A DNA stretch of 64,000 nucleotides from the NCBI GenBank assembly GCA_036852015.1, contig JAANDG010000033.1, forward strand, positions 124,001 to 188,000. The letters are read 5' to 3'. The DNA comes from Pelodera strongyloides (lineage: Eukaryota > Nematoda > Chromadorea > Rhabditida > Rhabditidae). The position numbers were made by a program, and so were the translations under genes. Shown one piece after another: positions 15,216 through 29,000 of this stretch. The stretch's first letter is position 1. Each line of letters begins with the position of its first letter. The notes under the pieces are model-generated. The model searched no databases. It was not told the origin of the DNA and was given only the letters and a program-made list of their open reading frames with translations.

Positions 15216-18200
15216 CTAGAGTTGATCTCTGTAAGGAACATGATCAATACTTCCATAAGATGCAATAGAAAGTTTGGAGGACAGTTTCTTGGCAGCCGCT
15301 TCCACTTCGGCGCCAGTCACCTAAAATATATTAAGTATAAGAAGTTTGACTAGTGGTTTATCTGATAAACCTATCTATTATATTACTCGCGTGTGATAGT
15401 CCCCACAGCTGTTCTCTGAATATCTAGAATAGTAAAGGACCTGAACCAGTTACACAAATCCACAAATGTGAAACCTGATTTTATATATCATATTAGAGTC
15501 TATTGCTTACAGAATGGCTGATGTTTCAGTATGTTTTTATAAGTGCGTTGTTTGTCTATGTTTCAGTAGATGAAAAGGAACATGTGCAATAAAGTAAATA
15601 TAGGCTTACAAGACAATGCAGATGCCCTATGTTATGGTTCACAAATCCCGTTCAATACCTCTTTAATCAAACAGGAAATAAAACAGTTACTCACATTTCC
15701 AATAGCCTCGATCACTTGATTGTTGTGCACCTCACTCAAAACCTGAGCAGCACGATCAGTACTGTAGTCCACAGCCGAGTCCTGAAAATCGGAATAATAA
15801 TAATTATCCTACGTCGCCATAACTTAGCCTTACGTTGACATAAGATACCTTACGTCGCCATACCTTAGCCTAAGATACCACACCCTACGTTACCATTCCA
15901 TAACTTAGATGTAAGAAAAGATAAGGTAAGTGTCAGGCTCAAGACTTCACTATATCAATTCAAACGATGGACATGTCTTACAATAGGTTCATTTAAGAAG
16001 GACGCTAACTTATTCACATCTCTCGTTTGGTCGTATATGTGCATTAGTCAGAAAGAAACAGTAGGTTACTTAGCTTTATATCATAGCCAAACACCCAAAA
16101 AACCTGTTTAGTAAGCTCAGACTTTCGATCAGGTTTAGTATACACAAAATAACCACTCAATTAAAAAACCCCCACCTGGTGTACAAGGAACCTGGTCTTC
16201 GCAATGGCCTTGGCTCTCGCCAGTTCCGACGACTTGAACTCCTTTAGCGCCTTTACGGTAGCATTAGTGGCGACACCGGCTGACGCACCCTCACATAACA
16301 GATACACACCGGCCAGGCCCGAATCCGAGTGACACGCCTAAATTTGGTATTGAAGTGGATCGACCCGTCACTACGCACAGCTTTTCTCTATTGGAACATC
16401 GCCAAAGAGACACCACTATGGACTAACCATGTAAAACATTTGACTTAATCTGTGTCTATATGTGCATGTGTGTGTCTGCGTGTGTAGTGTGTGCGTGAAT
16501 ACAGCCGTCTTCACAAAATGCGGACAGCGGACATAAAAACGTCAAAATAAAGATAAATCTAATAAAGTTAAAATCTACCATGAAAGCAGAAGTGGCAGCA
16601 TGCCCTCCAACAGCCTTGGGGATCACTCCTAAACAGTCGTTTTAAGGGTTAAAAAACATCAATCCTTAAAACTATCATAACAAATTAGTCTCTCCGTCCT
16701 CTGTCCTCTCCGAAAATGTATGTTGCGTTAGCTAGACATCGCTCAAGAGCTCGAAAAAAATTACAAAAAATTACTCCCAATTAGCTGAAGAATTACGGAC
16801 GAATTCGTAAAGATTAGGTAAGGTATGGCAAGGTAAGGTAAGGTAAGAACACAAAACCACAACAACCAAACAAAGAGCTCATAACCAACCATTTCCATTT
16901 CGTCCGCCATACTTTCCAGGTGCACCCTCTCCGAGCGTCGCCAATAGGACCGACTGTGCGGCAACCGCCTTTACGTCGCGGCGAGCGGCACCTTCGCCAG
17001 CTGGAAGGAAATAATAATATTAGACCGTCACACCGTTAGATAACGAATCCTCCCCAGTTGTAAAGGAAACCAAAGTTCACACTTAGACTGCTGCTAGATA
17101 GTTACTAATGAGAATATTCCAGCATATCTACATTAGACGTGAATATGTCAATATGTTCCTGTGCTAAAGTGCTGGACCGCAGGAAATACTTGCAAGAAAA
17201 GACGCAAGACCAAAAAAAAATGATCATTCGGAAAACTTTCAACTTACCGATAATCACATGCGCATAAGGACTGCAGCTTTCCTTGCGAACCTCTCCGCCA
17301 ATGTACGCAGAGGCCTAAAAACATTTCTATACCATCATCTAGACCAGTAAACTCATGACGCGTGGCAGTTCTGAAACCGCCAAATGTGAGGCTAGTTAGA
17401 ACATAACTGCCAAGACAAAACACTTCTCTTAACAGACTGTAAATGATTTTTTTTTCGGCACCCCTTTATGCGGCCCAGACTTCCAATCCCCAAAGTACCT
17501 TAGCGTCGGCACCCTTGCCGCTCTCAATGGGCGCGTGCGAGTCTGCGTACGAGTGCAGTGTATCGTGATCGATATTTATTCCAACAAGGACACCTTGGCC
17601 GGAGACAAGCCGGCGAGCCTGAAATGGGGGTGGGAGTAAGGTTTGTACTCACAGATTCACACCTACAGTATGTGGTAACCATGGTGTATGCTACAGTATA
17701 TGCTAAACATGGCACATCAAAATGACATATAATAAGCAGTAACGAATATACTACAACTAGTTCCCTCACATAACATGTAGAAAAAAAGTGAAGCACCCAA
17801 AACTCACAGCAAACTGTTGCAGCTCGGTCTGCGAATACTTTCCAATCTTGTGCGCTGGCGCAATCGTCGATTGTGCAAGCGGGCCATTTCTAAACGATCA
17901 ACTAACTTTGAATACCTCAATAGCGAAGAATCAACTTCGCATAACCAGGGCACAAGTAAGTCAATCTAAATGTATGTAAACCTAAAATATACCTGTACGC
18001 TGCAGAGTGAATCGCATCAAAAACGTGGTCGAACGGTGTTAGGTAGGCCAAGTCGGTGTGGAGGGTCGAGTGGATCTGTCAATAGGCATATACATAAATT
18101 GTACCGTTGAACAGCAAAAGACAAGAATTAAGTGACAGCTAAGCAATCTTAATCATACACGATAAATCAGCACATTGGTGAAAACTGCACTAGTATTAAA

Positions 18201-19100
18201 GTGTACTGTGTCTGACTTGGCAGCGGATATCTATCCCTCAAACAGACACGAGGTAAACAACAAGCAACTTCCGTACTTGACGTATGCCGAGCAGATAAAG
18301 ATAAAGTGAACCGGGTTATATCAACAAATTATATACGCTACTTCTAACACGTAATCACGAGTCAACTATTATCTACGAGCTGATGTAAAGTCTTACCTCC
18401 TCAAGTTCCCAAGGCTTGAAAGACGGCTGAGCAGCCACGTGTCCAAGGATGGACAGAGCCACAGCGGCAGAGTCACGTGGCACGGACACACGCACACCAA
18501 CGAGATCCCGCGTGGCGAACGATGTCTGTAAAAAGTAATGATCTATGTTCACATATATTACATCAATAAACCTGTCTACAGCTACAGAGCGATGGTCCAC
18601 GAAACTTTTCCAGGTGAAAAATGACCCACATACAGGAAGTCTACCAGTTTAAGCAAGCTCCCTAAGGCAAGGTAGAACAAAAACATCCCGAACTAGCTTA
18701 CCATGCTCGCACCAATCGATGCGGTGCTCCAGAGAAGCGGCACACCCAAAAACTGTTGCGAGTCACGTCCAGCAAAGTTCCTGACGTGATGAACAAGTCC
18801 TTTCTGATTCGAATCCTCATACCGCGAACCAGCACGGAAAGCAAGAACCTAGTAAGAAACATGATAACCATAACCAGACAATATTCCAGAGTTACATATT
18901 CTCATCTTACCATTTGTGGTGTTCAGTCAAAGAAAATCAAAATCATAAACAAGCCTTACAAGGTGCGACAGCGGTCCATGTCTCTCTTCGCTGGCAACAC
19001 GAAGTCCGCTTGAAGTCGTCGAACCGTTCTCCGTAACGCTAGCGGTTCTCGTAGCAGACGCGGCTGTAGCAGCTCCTCTCACAGAAAGACGGCTCAGCAT
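15216..19100 (-). CDS. ucr-2: Ubiquinol-cytochrome c reductase core protein 2
   Basis: Core-2 (UQCRC2-type) subunit of respiratory complex III in the mitochondrial inner membrane, a non-peptidase member of the M16/MPP family. Twelve exons: 19100-18960, 18848-18702, 18525-18397, 18075-17993, 17889-17808, 17618-17499, 17314-17248, 17000-16890, 16628-16579, 16337-16176, 15781-15695 and 15320-15216. All are GT-AG and in frame, giving 427 residues, near the usual length of about 450. The first 25 residues (MLSRLSVRGAATAASATRTA) are Arg/Ser/Ala-rich without acidic residues, as in a mitochondrial presequence. Family landmarks are VLAFRAGSRYE with GLVHHVRNFAG, then QPSFKPWELEE, IHSAAYR, the GEGAPGKYGGRNG loop and SDSGLAGVYLLCEGAS. 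The HxxEH zinc motif is absent, as expected for core 2. C. elegans has more than one ucr-2 gene; I cannot tell which matches best. Confidence 0.93.
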
Positions 19101-19110
19101 GCTTGCACTG
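19101..19110 (-). promoter_or_regulatory. ucr-2: Probable trans-splice acceptor of ucr-2
   Basis: On the minus strand, aattattcag lies directly upstream of tgcaagc and the start codon at 19100. A 3' splice site 7 nt before the ATG with no upstream exon is typical of spliced-leader addition. Which leader is used cannot be read from the genome. Confidence 0.55.
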
Positions 19111-19340
19111 AATAATTACAGCTAGATACAAATCTTCATTAATATACAACAATGGTAATAAATAAAATAAATAAATCATTAATAAAGAAAGGATTTCACC
19201 GCCTATCTTCTACGGGAGACGCAGTTCCGGAAGGCAAGTTGGCAAGGTTGAATCGTAAGAGAGCACAGTCAAACAAAAAATATCTTCACACAGTACCCAC
19301 TGCGTCAAATTCAAAAAACACATGTTTGTTTGTAGGATAG

Positions 19341-19800
19341 ATCCTTTATTCCATAATATCGCATGCTGTATAAAACTTCACACTAGTAGTAATTAAATTT
19401 CTGTCATAACAAAAACATCAAAAGAACAAGTTAGGCAGTTGATTAACAAACCAGCGAGAAACTCCAGGAAAGAACAATAAGGCAAATAAATATGTTGAGC
19501 CCATTTTGAGTTAGTTAACAAATCAAAAAAAAATCTGCAAACCACTATAGGTAGATCAATTATTATCCCAAACTTGATACGGAGAAACGTTCCAAAAAGA
19601 AATGCGTCAGTAATGCAAAAGCGCCCCATTTTCCTCGAAATATATAGGTTTTTATACATATAATGGCACAATATCCAAAAGCTTTCCAAAGAGAGGTGGT
19701 GAACGAGTGACAAATAGGTAGACATAGCTATACATCAAAACTAAAGCAACTGTACATTAGTCAACAACAACACAAAAACCTTGTTGTAAGTAATAAAATA
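19341..19800. other. Intergenic stretch between ucr-2 and disl-2
   Basis: AT-rich sequence with no credible exon. The full gap between the disl-2 stop and the ucr-2 start is about 910 nt and also contains a degraded palindromic element near 19807-19907. Confidence 0.5.
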
Positions 19801-19806
19801 AGGACC

Positions 19807-19907
19807 TACATAATTGTACGTGGTTTTGAAACGTATGCTCTACAACTTCATTACAATTATATGCCAGTTTTTATACGCTTCAAAACCACGTACAATACCG
19901 CTTTAAA
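19807..19907. mobile_element. Short palindromic TTTAAA-type element
   Basis: The left part attgtacgtggttttgaaac mirrors the right part cttcaaaaccacgtacaat, which ends accgctttaaa. It belongs to a subgroup with GTACGTGG ends that also includes 42602-42764. It lies about 100 nt downstream of the disl-2 stop. Confidence 0.65.
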
Positions 19908-20010
19908 GTACGATCGGAACGAGTTTTATCACAGGACGGTACTGAGATGTAGATGTGGCAAGCACGCGCACAGAATGAACTCACAATTTTAAATTTTAAA
20001 CTAAATCAAA

Positions 20011-23000
20011 TCAGCAGTCCTCCTCTTCCTCCTCCTCCACTATATCAGCAGGATTAGCAGACAGAGATTTGGCATCCTCAGCAAACAAGTCACGCAGGGT
20101 CTTCGACTCGCCCTTTCCGCGCATACGAATCACCGCCTAAACGGGAATGGTTTGTAAGTGGTTGCCAAATGGTCGGTAATGGGTGTTTGGGTGGCAAACA
20201 ATTAGCAACATTTAGCAACACCGACCTTTTGTCTGTGAAGCTGAGCTGATTGTGAACATAACACATAACGCTCATAAACGTTGCACATGAAATGACTCCA
20301 ACTATACTACAACTCCAGCAAAACGTAAGGCGCCACTAACCTGGTACTTAGTAGGTTCCGGCAGAGCCGCAAGGACGACATCGACCACGGTGCACATTTG
20401 AATGACCTGCTCGACGGCCGCATTTCCTCCGCAGCGAGCTTTCCAGAACAAAGTGAGCTTAGGGGGCGGTCCTTCGGTGAACACGGGCTCGCGGGCCATT
20501 TCAAGCCTCTAAAACATAGAAAATGCAAAGATATACCAGGGCGCAACGGAAACTATCCAAAGACATCCACCAACACCGAGGTACCAAAACTTACGTTAAC
20601 ATAGACTCTCTTCACGGTTCCAAACTTGAATACCAACACGTCAAACGATGCATCGAGCACATTGACCACAACTCCACGCTCTTCGATGGGACCACATTGC
20701 TGAAATGGCGCGATACAGATGTAAGCTAAAGCTGCAGCTGCATAAATAACATTCTAAAACAAAGTCACACAATTTACAACGAACCACGAATTCATACCTT
20801 AACAAACAATCCAAAGAAGGTATCCGCACTAGCATCCGACACAGTTTTCGCAGCCACTTTCTTGTCATTGCAGACCTGTGCTTCCTTTGACACGGCCTAA
20901 AACAAAACACACTTACTGTTCACTGTTCACCGGTTGAAGGTTAAAGGTTAAAGCTGGGACTGTCCTTCAGGGCCCCCGGACACCGAACCTATTTAAGAAC
21001 ACAATACTACCAATTCACTTTACCCCACCTCAACTGTATCCCGACTGGGCATTGGTGTGTATCCAAGAGCCGCGGCGAGTAGACGATGCACCATCACATC
21101 GGCGTAACGACGAATGGGTGAAGTGAAGTGAGTATAGCTGAAAACAAACAATATAAGCTATTCTTTATTCTTTCGATATTCACAAAAAGTTATGCCTGTC
21201 AATGGCACTCCTGCCAACATGAAGGATGAGAAAAACAACACAAAAAAGAGAAATCTTACAATGGCGCCGAAAGAGCATAATGGTGGTACTCCGATCTGCT
21301 CTTCACGCTTCCGGTACAGAAGTAAACCGCTAGTTGCATTGGTCTCATCATAAGCATAGACAGGACTTGATTGATGGCGGCCTTCACCTGAATTACGCAA
21401 GTAAAGTAACCCATAAATATACAATAGTACATCGCCAGACCGACCGCAAACTGTACTGTGCGCCATTCTGGGACTCGAATGGAGGAATTGGAATTCACCA
21501 CAATCATATTCGATATTCAAAACTACACAAATGGCCGAATGAACCTCATTATCCGAAGAAAATCGGTGCAATGAATTTGAAAGGTGTCCTGCACTGGTAG
21601 AGTCCAAGGGGAAGCCAATCTTGTCGCACAATTCGAGCTAAAGTAAAGTAATAAGGTTTCGATGCACCCTCTTCCCTTCAGAAACGAAAGGCAATAACTC
21701 CAAGACTTTCGACACTTGATCACGATCCATTCCGTGACATTCAGAAACATGTTAGCTGTGATGGGCTATGGGCTTGCCCTTGCCCTAGACCATAATAACA
21801 GTTTATCGTCCTCGTCCTCATAAATAGAAGAAAGCAAAAGAAACCCACCACTTCTCGCATAACCTTCTGCTTTGGAGGAGGGTGTCTCCTCAAGAGCGAA
21901 ATCTTGGGGAAAGCAGACTCGATCTTTCTGGCGACGGCCATGTTCGCCAAAAGCATGAACTCCTCTACGAGCGAGTTCGAATCCTTTCGCTGGAAAAAAG
22001 GAGTGTCAGAAAAGATCACGTAAACTACATGTGCTAGGTGATACGTACACTTCTATTTGTTTTGTTCCAAATCAAACAGCTTATTCTCCATCATGGTTCC
22101 GTTCCAGATAATAAAAGAAAACGTAAAATGCCAAAACTGTTATGCTCCTGGACACGTACATATGCACAATATGCAGATATGAACACTCACCTCGTATACA
22201 GAAACTCCATTAGGCATTTTGGTCTCATTGTCCAAGGAGAATTTCAGTCTGGGTTGGTCAAGCCGTAGAGCTCCATTTTCCATTCTTCGCGCATTCAGCT
22301 TGCGAGCTATGCGATGGAGTTGCAGCACCTGAAACATTCTATTATTATGATAAATTTCTTAATTATATATAAGTAAAATTTTCCTCAACATATATTCTTC
22401 CAATCAACTTTGGTAAAAGAATAAAAAAATTACCGTATCCCTGATTTCACCGATATGCTTTCCATTGAACACATCCGGAAGCTCGCCAGTCTTGAATTCT
22501 TTCTCGGGATGCTCAATGATATCCTAAAACAAAGCAATGTTGTCTAGAACACAACAGCGACAACTAGATTTACATTTTATATTTTTAAATTCACTGAAGA
22601 TAATAATAATAAAACGCCCTATTACACCAAATAATTTTCAAAACAGACCTGAGCATGCTCGTATGCCATCTTAATGCAGCTCCGGATTATTGTCCGGCCA
22701 AACCATTCATTGAAGATCTATAATGCCTCTTGTTAACAAGATTTTTGAAAGAACAAGAAGTAAGAAGTTTCATGTTTCCATGAAATGAAACAAATGCTGA
22801 ATTTCCTCATCCTTAGTGGTGTCCAAAGCGAACGGATAGAGAGAAAATTCTAGTCATGAAACTCTAACCTGTGCTTCATCATTCATCTTCCAAACAACGG
22901 AGAATGCAAGGCGATCAACTTCGGGATTTAGTGAGCACAGCTCCTCACACAGAATGCGGGGCAGCATCGGAATCACCTGAACAGGAGGAAATAAAACAAT

Positions 23001-26000
23001 GAGCATAAATTAGTCGAGCGAAAGCTACCGGCGGAGCCACAGTTCTCTCTGAGCGCTACATGTGCGAAAGGTCGGTAGAGGAGAACCGAGAACCGACGAG
23101 CTAAAGCCTCGACGAGCAGCGTAGCGAGCATCCTTAGACTAATGCGCAAGACGATACCATACGACATGTCAATTAACGTCGTAAGGCATATGTAGGCAAC
23201 TCAACACAACACCCACCTTGTGAACCAAGTAAACAGATGTTGCTCTGTCTGCCGCCCAAAGATCCAGTTCCGATTGCTCGATAAGGAAATGGGATACATC
23301 AGCAATGTGGACGCCAACCTGAGAGCATTTAGTACATAAGTTGGGGTATTTGTTTGTTTGTATGATGTACGTCACGCCATAGACCTCAAGAATAAACAAT
23401 TTATGTAAATAAAATATATCACCAACCTCCCATCCCTTGGTCCCCTTGCCATCAATGTCGTCGCAAGGCTTAATCGAGAGTGCGTCATCCAAATCTCGGG
23501 CAGTCAACGGATCAATGGTAAATATGGTCTCCTCACGCAAGTCCAGACGGTACTTGAATTCCTTCTGGAAAAAGATTATGTGAGAAAACGATATCGTAAT
23601 ACTTATTTTTCGCAATGTAGAGCTCTATATTAGGTTAATAAACAAACATATACACATACGTCCGTCGCCTGCGCGTTTTCCAAATGCGCTGCAGAGAGCT
23701 GCACAAATAAGTTGCAAGCCTGCGAAATAAACATCGATACTTACCTCATCAATTTTCCATTCAGACGCCTCGGAGATAGGAAGCGATGATAGAGCAGACT
23801 GTGAAAATTCCCTGGTGTCAACATCATTTGAATATAGTAGACCTTCCGTCTCCACTTCAACATCACCTGAAAGCGGGACAAAAATGTTATTTTTATATTT
23901 TTAATCCTTGAAAACAATCTCGCAAGCCGCACTAAATCTTACGTATGCCTGAGAAAGAAAACCATCCTCATAAAGAAAAAGCCAGCCCATTCCCATTTTC
24001 TAAAGCAAGGTGACCAACACAACTTCTAATCTGCAATTGCAATAAACATACCGGCAAGACCCAATTGCTTCTCCAGTCGACCTCGAGCAAACTGAGCAGT
24101 TGCCTGCCACTCCATCATCCGAGCCACAAACAGATAGCGGGAATAATCCTGAAAATTGTTTTAAAAATGTTCATAAGGGTATGCATTAAACTAAACAGTT
24201 ACGGAATCTTAGGCGGCTTTCCTAAACTAAGGTCATGTAACGTATATAACACATCACACAGAAGAACAAACAATGAACCTGAGGTCTGTCGAAGAAAGCA
24301 ATAGGCAGTTGTTCGGCAGGTATCATCATACGAGGCATTCTCGAGTCCGTGGGCGAGAAGAGGGCCCAGTTACGGTTTCCGTCAGCCATCATTTTAAGCT
24401 GGCCCATAGCAGCACGGCAATTCTTCTGTGCCGATATGAACACAACCTGAATCGATCAGATGAATTCCTTGCCCAAAACATAAAAAAAAAAATAAGATAC
24501 AACTACAATGCGCTCTGCTACTGAATGAGTCCTAATAATAAAAAACGCAGCACGCTAATGGGGTCGGGGGTTCACGTTCACATGGCCAGCGTCAAGCCCC
24601 GTGAATAATCCGTATTGGCCGAAAACTTATTAGTAGAAAACAATAGTGAAAAGTGAAGGCAATCACCTCAGCAGTTTTCTGCAGACACGCATCTGGTACA
24701 TCCGATTCATTCTCAGCCACGTCACAAAGCAGTCTGTACGTCGTTCGACGGTTGGCGTTGTGATTCGAAGGCCGTTTCTGCGAGCCTAAAAAATTACCGT
24801 TTATGTCTGGAGCTATCTTTTTTATTTATTAAAACACGGGGAAAGCAACAAACAGCTCCTGAACTTATTACTAAAAAAATGTGTGAACACCAACCGACAA
24901 CTGCACTGATCTTCTTCAAAGGGCTAGCGTTAGATGCGGACTCATCAGCAGTCTTGGCGATTGCCAGCGTTTCGATGACCTCCTAAAACCAACAAGAGCT
25001 TACGAGCCTTTCTTAATTGTACAGAAGTATGAAAAGGAAGATCAAACGGCCTCCCCAAGAACCCAAAATTGCCTACACCTACCCTGATTCTATCCTCCAG
25101 AGGCAAATCTGCGAACACTGAATCCTCTTGTTGAGCCGCAACTTCCATCTAAACAGGGGAAATTAGCATGAATAATAGTCCGGGTGAAGTATCGGGAAAT
25201 TCGGGAAAATAATACGTAACGTGGCGTGGGAAAGACTGGTAGTGGGTAAAAAGCTTGCATTACGTGTGGATCATTCTGAGTACATTTTATTAGTGCAGCA
25301 GCCAGCAAACTGTGAGGTCAAAGAAATATTTGCCAAAAAAGTGATGGGGCAATACTGAAGCTGAAGCACGAAGCATCATAAATTCATTAAAGGGATCGGT
25401 TCACCTCAAATTGGGTCTGTTTTTTTTGTTTCTTTATTTTCTATAAGGGATACAAAAAATTTGGAATACAAAAAGTAGTGTTCTATTTCAATACTCACGA
25501 AGATATTGGGTGATAAAGTGGTGGATTGATCGGTCCGAAATGCAAAAAGGGCAATTCTCTCTATACAAATAAGGCAGGACAATTACCCTTTGCCATTTTG
25601 GACCGATCAATCCACCAATTTATCACCCAATATCTCCGTGAGTATTGAAATAGAACACTACTTTTTGCATTCCAAATTTTTATTATCCCTTATCTTCTTA
25701 TTATATAAAAGAGTAACTGTAGCGTAATTTGCATACCGATGTGCGTTACGAAATGCAAATTTCGTGTTCGGGTATAAAAAGAGTTTCGCAGCTCACTATC
25801 GAAGTATGCATATGCAATTGTTTCCTATTATGTGAATTTCTTATGATACGTTTGAAGCTTTTTATATAAGTATGCCCATGCTAAACCAATCATATTTCCA
25901 TGTAAGTCGCCTCAGGCGGCGTGAGCCGACTGGTAGAAAATAAAGAAACAAAAAAAAAAGAATTTAAGGTGAACCGATCCCTTTAACGTGGAACCACTAG

Positions 26001-29000
26001 AATGGTCAGTTACCTGTGCACCAATACGGATCATATGTTTTCGTGAATATCGTCCCTTTGGGTCCAATTCTACCGGCTCCTCGAGTTCCGCCTGGGTAAG
26101 TGATACGCCACCAACACAGATAACTGGTGCGGCGGGCTGAAACTCACGGCGTGCAGTGCAAACAAAGAGGGTAGTTTATGACGAAGAGATGAAGTGATTG
26201 TGATGGGTTGGGCGAATAAAAAATCTTGAAGTGGCTGCACAAAAACAAAATTGAGCAAGGCAAAGGCACACTGGAGAATGAGTGATTAGCAATAGCATTG
26301 TAAAAACGCAAGCAAAGCAGCCAAATATTAATACAATTTCTCATTAAAAAGCACACAGCACACGCAAACAAAAAAAGGAAGAAAGCATAATTCTCACGTA
26401 CCTCTCTCGGTTCCTTCGACTTCACGGGTGGCAGGGGTGATGAAACCAAAGGCATTCCATTCTCATCCTTCATGTTGGCAAGAGTACCGCTCTTCCACGC
26501 TTGATAGAGATTATCACGAACCTGAAAGCAAAAAAAAAATATTTACCACACCACCAGTCAATATCAATATGACAGCCGTTTTAAACGTCAGACTGCGTCA
26601 GAGAGAAAATCAGACCAGACTGATTCTGAGAGAAAAGGGTAATGAAAGAAAACATACCACCCATTCTCTTCTCTCCTTAATCTTCACAACAACAACATCT
26701 CCGTGAAGCGCTCGGTTTCTGTCGTGGACGCCGAGAATCAGAATATCCAATTGGTCGTCACCATCCGGATTGTCAACATACGACTCTTCGTAATTTCGCT
26801 GATTAACGCGGAGAATACCCTGAATGAAAAGAGTGTTATGAAACAAAAGTTGAAAAGTATGAAACCTAAGAAAGAAAGAGTCATAACAAACAGGTAGCTT
26901 AAAATACCGAACATCGAATAACCGAACTGAAACAGGGAATGAGCCTCGGTGGCAAGTCCGGAGGCATAATCAAAATTCCTATCCAGCTATGATACTTGCA
27001 CCTACGAACGCTGACTCCTTGCCAATCATGGGCGGCTCGGCTCGATCATGAGCTGAGCAACTTCACTTGATCATGATGCAATATGCAGATCTTAGAGGTG
27101 ATGCGGCGTAGCGTTAGCTCGCTAGCTGTATTCATATATGTGAATTAAAACTACCTCAAACAAATCAGTGTTTTCCAGTCCCCTCTTCACAGCCTCGAAA
27201 CTCATGTAGGGCATGAAATAGGGCTTCCTTGTCTTTTGGCTACCACCCTGTTGTTGTCCATTATGGTTTGCAGTTGATTGGGATGCCCATGCGTGACTGC
27301 CGCTGCTGTGGGCACTAAAACGTAAGAGTGTGAAAAATAAACTGATAGATAAATCACACTTGTGAAAATTTTAAGCCCACAAAGTATGTTATGATATATT
27401 TCAAACGAACACTAGACATCGGAAAAAAGAAAGCTCACCTCATCAGCTGATTATTTCAAACATAATACACTAATTCAAAGACCGACTATCACGTGCCCAT
27501 GAAAATACTGACCGATACTGTTGGTTGCCCGTTTGATTTCCTCTGTTTCCAGTTGTTCCATTGGGTCTGAACATTGTCGAAGCAACTGAAATTAACAACG
27601 AACTGAGAACAAAAATTACAGGCAAATAGAACGGAATTAGAAAAATAACATTGCAACAGACAATAAATGTAGGGTTTCATGTTGAAAACGATCCTATCTA
27701 AAATTCGTCACAATACGAAGCGCGCGATTTGCCAATGGCATACTACACTATATGTCCGTTGTACGGTACGTGTGCACACTTCACGCATGCAGCATGGCTA
27801 CGTTCCCAGTCCCCTGTCTTCTATCGCTTTCTACAAAGTCACGCATCTTCAAGTTCGAATGATTACAACTAATATGATGAATATCGCAAATGATTCGCCA
27901 TTTATATACCTCTGGTATGTGAGGGTGGGGATTTCGAGCTAGAAGGCAGCACAAGAGAGCCAAGGGGCGATCCACGACCGTAGTTTGGAGTCTCAGGCGC
28001 CATTCTGAAAGTGAAAGCATTTTCATTTTGGGTCAATTTCACCGTGATTTTGTTTTCTATTTTGTTTTCTACAATACAATAAAGTGCTTTGCGAAATCGT
28101 AGGGGGACGGAATGAGGAGGAGAGGAGTGATACAAATACAAAATTCACGATTTCGACGGATCGGCTCACTCGCTCACTCCAAGCGAACATGCAAATCACA
28201 TTAATTGATCACTACTAGTTTTAATCCGTCAGCAAGTCGAAACCCACCTATGCGATGCCTGAGTAAACCAGGGTAGCAAAACCGGGGCAGGTGCCGGACG
28301 ATCCAAACTTTTCATCCTCGACTCGGTGGCCGAATGAAGCAGGCGAGTGGCAGCACATGTTTGAGGACGAGGCAGCACTCCTGAAAGGAAATAAATCACA
28401 ATCCAATAGTAATACTTATTAAACCTCTCAATTTTATGTAAAAAAGACAAAAAAAATCAATACCAAGAAGACGTTGAATATCATTGCCAGCATGAGGCTC
28501 GCGAGCGTAGGCCTCCATGGTTGTCTTGAACAGTTCAGGACGGAAGATGCTCGAGCAAGGAGTAGAATCCGGTCGATGCATTCCAACTAGAAACACACGC
28601 TTCTGTTTTCAGTATCATGTAATCGTTAAAGCCGTACGGCACCCTATATATGAAACATATCTTGGAAGCTGTATTCCCATGTATCGTATGCAAATAAGTG
28701 CGCGATTTTTAGTCCATTCATTTGAATACAACAGAAGGGGAATGCACATTGCACATTTTCAAATACGATTCAAAAACCGGCCGTTCTATCGCTCTATAAA
28801 AATGAACTGAACATAATGGTGTTGATGAACTTACGCAGAGACGGAAAGCCAGGAACTGGTGGCATATTGGCAATAGCCGCCTCGAGAACACTTTGTTTGT
28901 TCAGGGTCTCGACTTGTAAACGTCTTAGAATTTCGACGTCAAGCGGGGTCTCCTGATTAGCATCTCCCAATATTTCAGACACAGGAACGGGTCCAGTGCG

